DNA of 64,000 bases from Tethya wilhelma (taxonomy: Eukaryota > Porifera > Demospongiae > Tethyida > Tethyidae): positions 26,425,200 to 26,489,199 of the forward strand of contig CAXIPT010000001.1 in the NCBI GenBank assembly GCA_964030475.1, written 5' to 3'. The translations under genes were made by a program, and so were the position numbers. How positions within the stretch are numbered: position 1 is the stretch's first letter; each line of letters starts with the position of its first letter. Shown here piece by piece: positions 57,790 to 64,000 of the stretch. The notes below the pieces were generated by a model that saw only the letters and a program-made list of their open reading frames with translations, did not search any database and was not told the origin of the DNA.

Positions 57790-59563
57790 CTACACATGTT
57801 ATAAATTCACATAGTATACATATTGCTGACTATATTATCATAGCACTGGCTGCCTCATTCCCAGGCTCTCGATCTTCTTTTAGCGTTCACAGGGAGAGAA
57901 CCTGGGAATAGTTATATACATGAAGATAGTGTATACGGGCTGGTAACAGATTTTTGTGTGGAAACAGAGAAAACAATATGGCCAACCATATAGAAGATCC
58001 CATCCAAGACTAGGTTCTACCTACCCTATGTGAAAGCTAGCTATTGGAGTCTCAGCTGAACCCACGATCCAGAGGATTTGAAAAAGATTGAACAGTTCCA
58101 GACTCGAGTTTTGGTCTTCACTTTTATCAAGATCTGTCTAAGTAAAATTATTAACTGAACGAACATGCTTTACAAGTTGTCATGATATCAATAATAATAT
58201 AGTATACTGTTTCAAAGTAGGACATAATTTTCAGGTAGAGTACTGTGGAGTGGTGGGTATGATTATCATGTATAGCAATGAGTTTTTATTAGATATTGCA
58301 TGCATGGAAAATCATTGGAAAAATTCTTGAGATCTAGCTGGGATTTGAATTGCCCAGGTCTTTCAAACTCCAGATGCTCTTACCACTTGTATATAGAGCT
58401 CACAGGACTCAGAGCAGAGAATAGCAGTATACACTATACTACTCATAGACACTAGTCTACAAATCTCAAGGCCTATCATAATGGCATGCATGTTGACCAG
58501 CATGGTTGACCACTCCTATTATGATACTACGTATATGCATGATAATAGAGTCCCACTTAAAGTCTATGATGTGACTGTGCACTTTACAACTTGGGTCAGC
58601 TAGAATTTTTGACCAAGTAAGTTAATTTGCATGCATGACTGTACTAATTGGCTGCGACTTATGCCACATCAGGCCAACTCTGGGTAGTTAAGGCCTGGGT
58701 CAAAAATGTGCCTTAACTGAAGACTAATTAATATTCAGAACTCTAATAACTTCACTACAATATGACCAATTGACTTCAAACCTTGCACGTATATTTGTTA
58801 AAGTAAGAATAATTAATTGAAATTAAAATCAGGTCATGTGACATTTACATATTTGCATAATTAATGAAAATATGAATAATTAATTAGGCGGCCCGTTAAA
58901 GTTGTTGCTATGGCAACCAAAATTTGTCAAACAATTTTAACTTCAATTATAAACATTCTATTAAAATTATGACCAGACCTGCTTATTCGCTTGAAAGTTA
59001 TTCAAGGTTTTCCATATAATGCATACCTGCCGATACCTCCTTCTCGGCCGTAACTCACAAACCATGCAATATTTTTTCTCATAATTTTAATACGACAAAG
59101 TTTATCATAATTAGAATATTTTGTGAGAATTTGGTTGCCATAGCAACTAATTTATCGTACCGCCTAATTAATTATTCATAAATTAAGGTGTTTTGTTCAT
59201 TGGTCAATAACTTAATAAATATTCATAATCCAATTACCAAATTTTGAAAACATGAAAACGAAAGGTTGAATACTAGTAATATATTATCAAATTTGGGCCA
59301 TGACATTTGTACTTGGTGAAAGAAGTGGTTTCATTTGGTACATTTTTGTTTGATTTTTTAATTGACCCGTGCCTTAGGCTACCCAGAGAATACGTGTAGC
59401 CATGTGCGTGGCATATATAAATAACAAGTATAAAAAATCGACCCTTAAACCCCTATAATACATCTCATTTCTCTATTATAGATCTCAAGTTAGGCCACTA
59501 CGTAGTGGCCTAATTTGAGATCTATAATATTATAATTAGGATTCGTTTCTCCAGTAGTATAGN
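57790..59563. other. AT-rich intergenic region with hairpins
   Basis: No gene recognised. Contains a weak foldback at 57849-57911, a long inverted repeat (TAATTAATTAGGCGG with GTTGCTATGGCAACCAAA near 58880-58922, inverted at about 59137-59180) and a near-perfect hairpin at 59477-59530 around GGCCACTACGTAGTGGCC. It ends at an N at 59563, where the sequence switches to the duplicated MIIP locus. Confidence 0.55.
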
Positions 59564-59983
59564 GGGCAGTGCGGTAAAAAGTAAGGAAACAAGGCATGTC
59601 GCAATTTCGGCACATGACTACTTCATTTTTTTATGCTCAAGTAGAGTATTGAAGATTAACTAAAACAACTTTGCCTATAGATTGCCTGCTTATATACTTT
59701 GCCCCACTTAGCTAGCTAACAGTTATAAGTTTCACACCTAATCCATCGGCATGCACTCCCTGTCAGTAATCCGACCATAAGGTGGCACACTCTGCAGCAT
59801 ACTGATTGGCATGCATGATCTATGAATTCCAACCATCCAGGCATGTACAACATTGTTTGAAGCATATCAATATTTATTTTCATATGACAGGATGTATGAG
59901 GAATCAAAAATGAAAATGAAGTAGTCATGTGCCGAAATTGCGACATGCCTTGTTTCCTTACTTTTTACCGCACTGCCCATTCC
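59564..59983. mobile_element. MITE, GGAATGGGCAGTGCGG family, copy 4
   Basis: Same insertion as copy 3 in the duplicated locus; its left end is cut at the assembly N (59563). Confidence 0.85.
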
Positions 59984-60129
59984 TACACTGTTAATTTTTA
60001 TGAAATTTTTACTATACTTGTTTTACTATGTAATTGCACATACATCAAGAGTGAAAGGTTGTTAAGTATAATACGTATGGTACAGGTGTTTGTGCTATTA
60101 CTAAGAATTTAAAAAAAGTAACACACTAC

Positions 60130-63100
60130 CTACAGCTACATTGACAGGCCTTCTTACATGTGGTACTAGATTGGTGATCATTATCATCAACATCGTGATT
60201 CGCAGTTCCACTGCTTGTAGGCACCTCATCTGGAAGACTGTACAGAAAATATTGACAAATATTTTGCTACATACGTACCTCTAGATTCGCTAAAGCAGAA
60301 TGTTACTTACTCTCCCCCTGACTTGAAACACTCAGAATGGTTGACTCTTCTAAACTCCTTAATCTCGGCAAAATATTCGTCATCTTTCTCACTCAATTTC
60401 AAGTCACTTGTGTCCAGGAGTCCAGCAATCCAATCATACCCCAGTCGAGGGTCATCTCTAGCATATTTCCTGGGGAACTTTCTTGTTTTTCTCTTCTCTG
60501 AGAGCTGACGATCGAGTGCTCCAAACCGAGATGAATTCAACGACTCAACCAGTGGACTCCCTAGCTCTTCCCTAACAGAGGAATGACCTGATTCTCTCTT
60601 TCGTCTTTTCGGAGAACTTCCTTTAATTGGAGAGGCATTTTCATTCTGTTCTCGGATGAAACTGACACTCAAACCACGTTTCTTGGATTGCTGTCTCTTT
60701 GAGGAAGAGAGGATAGACCTCTGTGGACAGGATCTGCCAGGAGTGGTTGGTCTTCGACTGGTGTTGACAACCACTTGACTGAGCTTTGGAGAAGGCAAAC
60801 CGTTGGAAATGTGTCTGTCTGGTTGACTGCTATTCAAGAGAGCATCTTCTAATGAGAAGTCAATGCTGGGTGCAGGCTGGGCACTTGAGGAGGCCTTAGG
60901 AGTGGAGGAAAGTCTACGACGGATTGGTTTTCCTTGTGGAGTTCCCTGTGTCACAATCAATAGATGAGATTCAATTGGTCATTTACAAATAATACCAAAT
61001 CAAAAGGAACCCTCCCAATGGCTGCTCAGGCAAACTACTACCAAGTAAATTGGCAAAAGGCCAGGCTACTCAGGTGCCTAACTTTGAGAACTAGAGGTGT
61101 TAGAGGTTACAAGAGGTACAGTCACAACCATACTGCCATAGCACCATTTTAACGAATAATTTTTATGCCCAGGGCCATGATGAAAACCTTATAGTAGTTT
61201 ACTCACTACGCTATGAACTTGCAAGGAAAAGGCAGGCGTACTTTGATGCAAAGGGAAGTGGGTGGGGCTAATCAAGCGGTGCGGTGACCTTTGACCCTAA
61301 ACGATCTATTGCACCACAGCAAGAAATTTATAGGATGACTATGAAAGACTACTCAGTTCTCAAAGGTTGTATCTTTCAAAACGAGAGAAGTATATTATTC
61401 TGAGCCGATGGCTGAAGCAGCTGAAGCACCCTCAAAGGAATGGAAAGTCCAGTCTTATGTTGAGCAAAGGGACTCCATTTGGCCACGTAGTGGACAACAC
61501 ATCTTGGCACAGTATGATGATGACAGTATAGTGGTCTACCAGGCATTCTGTCCTGAGATTGCCGAGTATGCAGTGAAACACCAGCAGTAAGACTCAAGAG
61601 TAGACGAAGTTCTATATAATATCTATGAGTATATTAAAGTTAAACAATACATGTCAATGTACTATTCGTAGCCAGACTATCACAAGTATACATGAGCTAT
61701 ATACTAGCCTCGTAAACTGGGCTGTAACCACACACACCACATTGATCCATGTAGGTTTGGTGGGGACAGGTTCTCTTACGAGCGCATGTCTTGGATCAAG
61801 ACCAACTTCCTCTGGATGATGCATCGTTGTGGATGGGCCACAAAGAAGTACCAGGAGAGGGTACTGGCTGTTAGAATCACTCGTGAAGGATTCGATACAA
61901 TTCTTTCAAAGGCTTTTGTCGCTCATGACAAGGCAAAACAAGGAAAGAAAATAAGATCACCGGTTCGCCTTCAGTGGGACCCAGATTATGCACCGAATGG
62001 AGATCGGGAGCTGAGGAGAAGAGCTGTCCAACTAGGTCTGAGAGGAGAGGTAAGCAAATGCTTTACTACTTGAGAGGTGTGCTGCATACGTACGGCAGCT
62101 AGAGCCCAATTGGTTTGAGAATGTCGCTAGAAGTGAAATAATGAGATTCATGGAATACTTTTCTTATTATATGGGATAATAGCTAACTTTTGACCAGTAA
62201 AGCGTAGGAAGCTGGAAAGACAATCAAAAGAACAGGGAGAAAAGGTGCTTTGATATGGTGCTTGAAATTTTGAAATCGGTTGGATAATAAGAAAGTTATT
62301 TGATTTTTTCTACCGCCACTCTCAAACCAGATAGACTTTAGATCATTCCCCATAGTGAAATATGCCTTCACATGTTGTACATTCTTCCTTTTCCTTGCAG
62401 ACTCTCCTACACTATGGTACTAAATGGATCGTTGAGATCAAAGATGTCACAGACTTTGTCCACCAACAGTACGAACATGTCAAGACCAACCAGCTTGATA
62501 AGCTTGTAGTAGCTAAGGAAAGAGTCTATCCTGTTACAAATCCCGAAACAGCATCTCAAATAAGAATAGATACATATAGGGAGCACTAATTCTGAATGAA
62601 ACTTTACAACCATAGAAACATTCGGTGAACTCCCATAACACACGGACAGACAGACAGACAGACAGACAGACACAGAATATGATTTGCAGAATGTTGGCAC
62701 AAGACTATGTGCTGTCCTAGTAGTCTTGCAGACCAGATGTTCTCCTCCTTTCCCTTGGAATGTTGGCCCAAGAGAGACACTGTCTTAGTGTTCTATTGTT
62801 ATTTGTTTGTGTAAAGCTCGGGGACAGAAAAGTTGGGGTTTTTTTGTGTGTGTGTCTTTTGCAAGGTCGAAATTTCAAATAGCAATGGCAATAGCAGTCA
62901 AATAGCAACACAGTGCGTGCATGGACATGACTGACCACCCTTAATATCCCTGCACGTGGCAAGTGGCCATGCCCACCCAAAGTGCGTACATTTCACATGC
63001 ACCAACATGAGCCATTTTAGCTTGTCATGTACAATGCTAAAGATTAATAGGAGTAAGTCCAACTGGTTTGAGAATGCCAATGGAGGTGAAATAGTTTTCT

Positions 63101-63880
63101 TATGAGACAAAATAGCTAACTTTGTAAGGTTTAGGAAGCTGGAAAAGTAATCAAAAGAATAGGGAGAATGAGAACTTTCCAATGGTGCTTAAAATTTTTG
63201 ATATTGGATGGATATTAATTTTAGAAAGCTGTTCAATTTTTTTCTAGAGGTGTTCTCAAACCAGATGGACTTTAGTGTGGGATGTACTGGGCCAGTAAAT
63301 AGGCAGTCTAGCGGTAATACAGCCAGTTCAATTGCATTCTGTGTGTGTGGAGCTAGCTAGGACTGTACAGTTAACTACAAGTCTCTCAAGACTTGGAAAG
63401 GAATCTTGACCACAAGAAAAATCATCTTTGACAAAATAAATCAAAATTTTGAGTCATAGCCAGTTGACTGACACTTTGACCATGGTTGCAAATGGTCCAA
63501 CGGTACCTATGGTTGTGCCCACCCCTTGCGTCAGTTATGAAAGCTACCCACTCTCCCTACCCACCTTCATGAAGTGGCTCATGGAAAGAAAAAGAACTGA
63601 GCAATACAAAATTTGGAGTCTCATTTAAAGATGTACTTTAACGTACCACATGTCCAGGAGATAGTTGGTCAACTCTGGCTCTCTTTCTAGGTAGGTGGTC
63701 AACTCTTCTTTGCGGCCTTTCGGCATGAACAGCTATTTTCTGCCTTCTGTTTGAAACAGACGATGAAGCAACACTTGTGTTTTGATTTTTGAGAGCTCTG
63801 ACACTCCTCTGTAATTCAAACTGCTGCTCCTTAAGCTTTTGGAGGAGAACTTGACAAGTGGTTGAAGTGTTTGCCGCCAT
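60130..63880 (-). CDS. MIIP: MIIP homologue, copy 2 (intact exon-2 acceptor, 3' exons missing)
   Basis: Exons 63880-63647, 60945-60311, 60237-60130 join in phase, with a good acceptor GACACAG|GGAACTCC that is absent from copy 1. Exon sequences look identical to copy 1: MAANTSTTCQVLLQKLKEQQ, LGYDWIAGLLDTSD and so on. Intron 1 (2.7 kb) contains a complete DUF4291 gene on the opposite strand and two MITEs. The zinc-finger and C-terminal exons present in copy 1 (18.3-18.8 kb) are missing because the contig changes at the N at 59563. The real locus may be copy 2's 5' half plus copy 1's 3' half. Confidence 0.8.
61408..62589 (+). CDS. DUF4291 family protein nested in MIIP intron 1
   Basis: Three exons, 61408-61586, 61755-62049, 62401-62589, with continuous phase; 220 residues, normal for the family. 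Recognisable DUF4291 features: AQYDDDSIVVYQAFCPEIAE, FGGDRFSYERMSWIKTNFLW then MMHRCGWATKKYQERVLAVR, VRLQWDPDYAPNGDRELRRR, and IKDVTDFVHQQ near the C-terminus. Function not established; the family occurs in bacteria and patchily in eukaryotes. It runs opposite to the host gene. Intron 2 carries a MITE (62104-62340). The whole gene is absent from the corresponding position in copy 1 (20862). Confidence 0.88.
62104..62340. mobile_element. MITE, AAAGTCCATCTGGTTTGAGA family, copy 4
   Basis: In intron 2 of the DUF4291 gene. The left end is slightly eroded (CCCAATTGGTTTGAGAATG); the right end CTCAAACCAGATAGACTTTA is nearly intact. Confidence 0.75.
62644..62673. repeat. (GACA)n microsatellite
   Basis: Short ACAG/GACA tetranucleotide run just past the DUF4291 stop codon. 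Another GACA run lies at about 56618-56640. Confidence 0.9.
63054..63274. mobile_element. MITE, AAAGTCCATCTGGTTTGAGA family, copy 5
   Basis: In MIIP intron 1, downstream of the DUF4291 gene. Ends AAGTCCAACTGGTTTGAGAA and CTCAAACCAGATGGACTTTA. Confidence 0.8.
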
Positions 63881-63968
63881 GGAAATTCAAAAATTCAGAA
63901 AACAGTTATGGTGTGCTTTAATTAGAGTTGATTTCTAATTATTGCACACCTTATACCCACGAGTAAAG

Positions 63969-64000
63969 ATGGCTGCAATAACGTTGGATATTCCTGGTGC
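63969..64000 (+). CDS. PSMB6: PSMB6, copy 2, first codons only (cut by window end)
   Basis: Starts 88 bp from the MIIP copy-2 start codon, exactly as in copy 1, and reads [10 protein letters not shown] before the window ends. Same divergent promoter arrangement. Confidence 0.9.
   Translation, partial: MAAITLDIPG

Overview
The window is metazoan nuclear DNA. It has GT-AG introns that are often only 50-150 bp, single-copy animal genes (PSMB6, MIIP, TMEM222, spermidine synthase, VAMP-type SNAREs), Death-domain and Roc-COR signalling proteins, many dinucleotide microsatellites and several MITE families. Compact genes, short introns and expanded Death/ROCO/AIG1 genes suggest an early-branching animal, most likely a demosponge such as Amphimedon; that is inference. 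Four runs of N (17402-17405, 54547, 56417, 59563) mark assembly joins. Exon coordinates were derived by hand from splice sites and checked for phase continuity.

Layout. 0.1-0.45 kb: exon of a minus-strand Death-domain gene. 1.0-2.2 kb: AIG1/GIMAP-like GTPase. 2.5-4.3 kb: nested inverted-repeat elements. 4.95-6.1 kb: secreted coiled-coil/Cys-rich gene broken by two frame changes. 7.07-13.09 kb (minus): seven-exon gene for a 1436-residue ROCO protein (myristoylation-like start, repetitive Pro/Gln/Ser region, ankyrin repeats, Death domain, Roc-COR, second Death domain). 13.33-16.76 kb: complete TA-flanked DNA transposon with a DDE transposase and, convergent to it, a two-exon HIRAN-domain gene. 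17.4-18.1 kb: truncated non-LTR retrotransposon tail. 18.3-21.2 kb (minus): MIIP homologue, divergent from PSMB6 (21.3-22.8 kb). 23.2-38.9 kb: three VAMP-like SNARE genes (two minus, one plus) with the same exon plan, including a start codon split AT|G by intron 1; a small secreted-protein gene lies between them. 39.6-46.8 kb (minus): tandem spermidine synthase genes. 47.4-50.5 kb: a U2-like snRNA gene interrupted by a U2-targeting (Utopia-like) non-LTR retrotransposon with a 40-bp target duplication. 51.6-53.1 kb: TMEM222. 53.6-57.8 kb (minus): unidentified multi-exon gene in repeat-rich DNA. 59.56-64.0 kb: a second, near-identical copy of the MIIP-PSMB6 region, here with a DUF4291 gene inside MIIP intron 1.

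Strongest leads: (1) the transposon whose only passenger is a HIRAN protein; (2) the U2-like gene, with U2 ends and length, intact stems IIa/IIb, no GUAGUA branch-site box and a U12-like replacement, split by a U2-specific retrotransposon; (3) the ROCO receptor-like protein; (4) the duplicated MIIP locus whose first copy lacks both the nested DUF4291 gene and the exon-2 splice acceptor, which is either a haplotype deletion or an assembly error; (5) the SNARE cluster, with a lost zero-layer arginine in one copy and alternative last exons in another.
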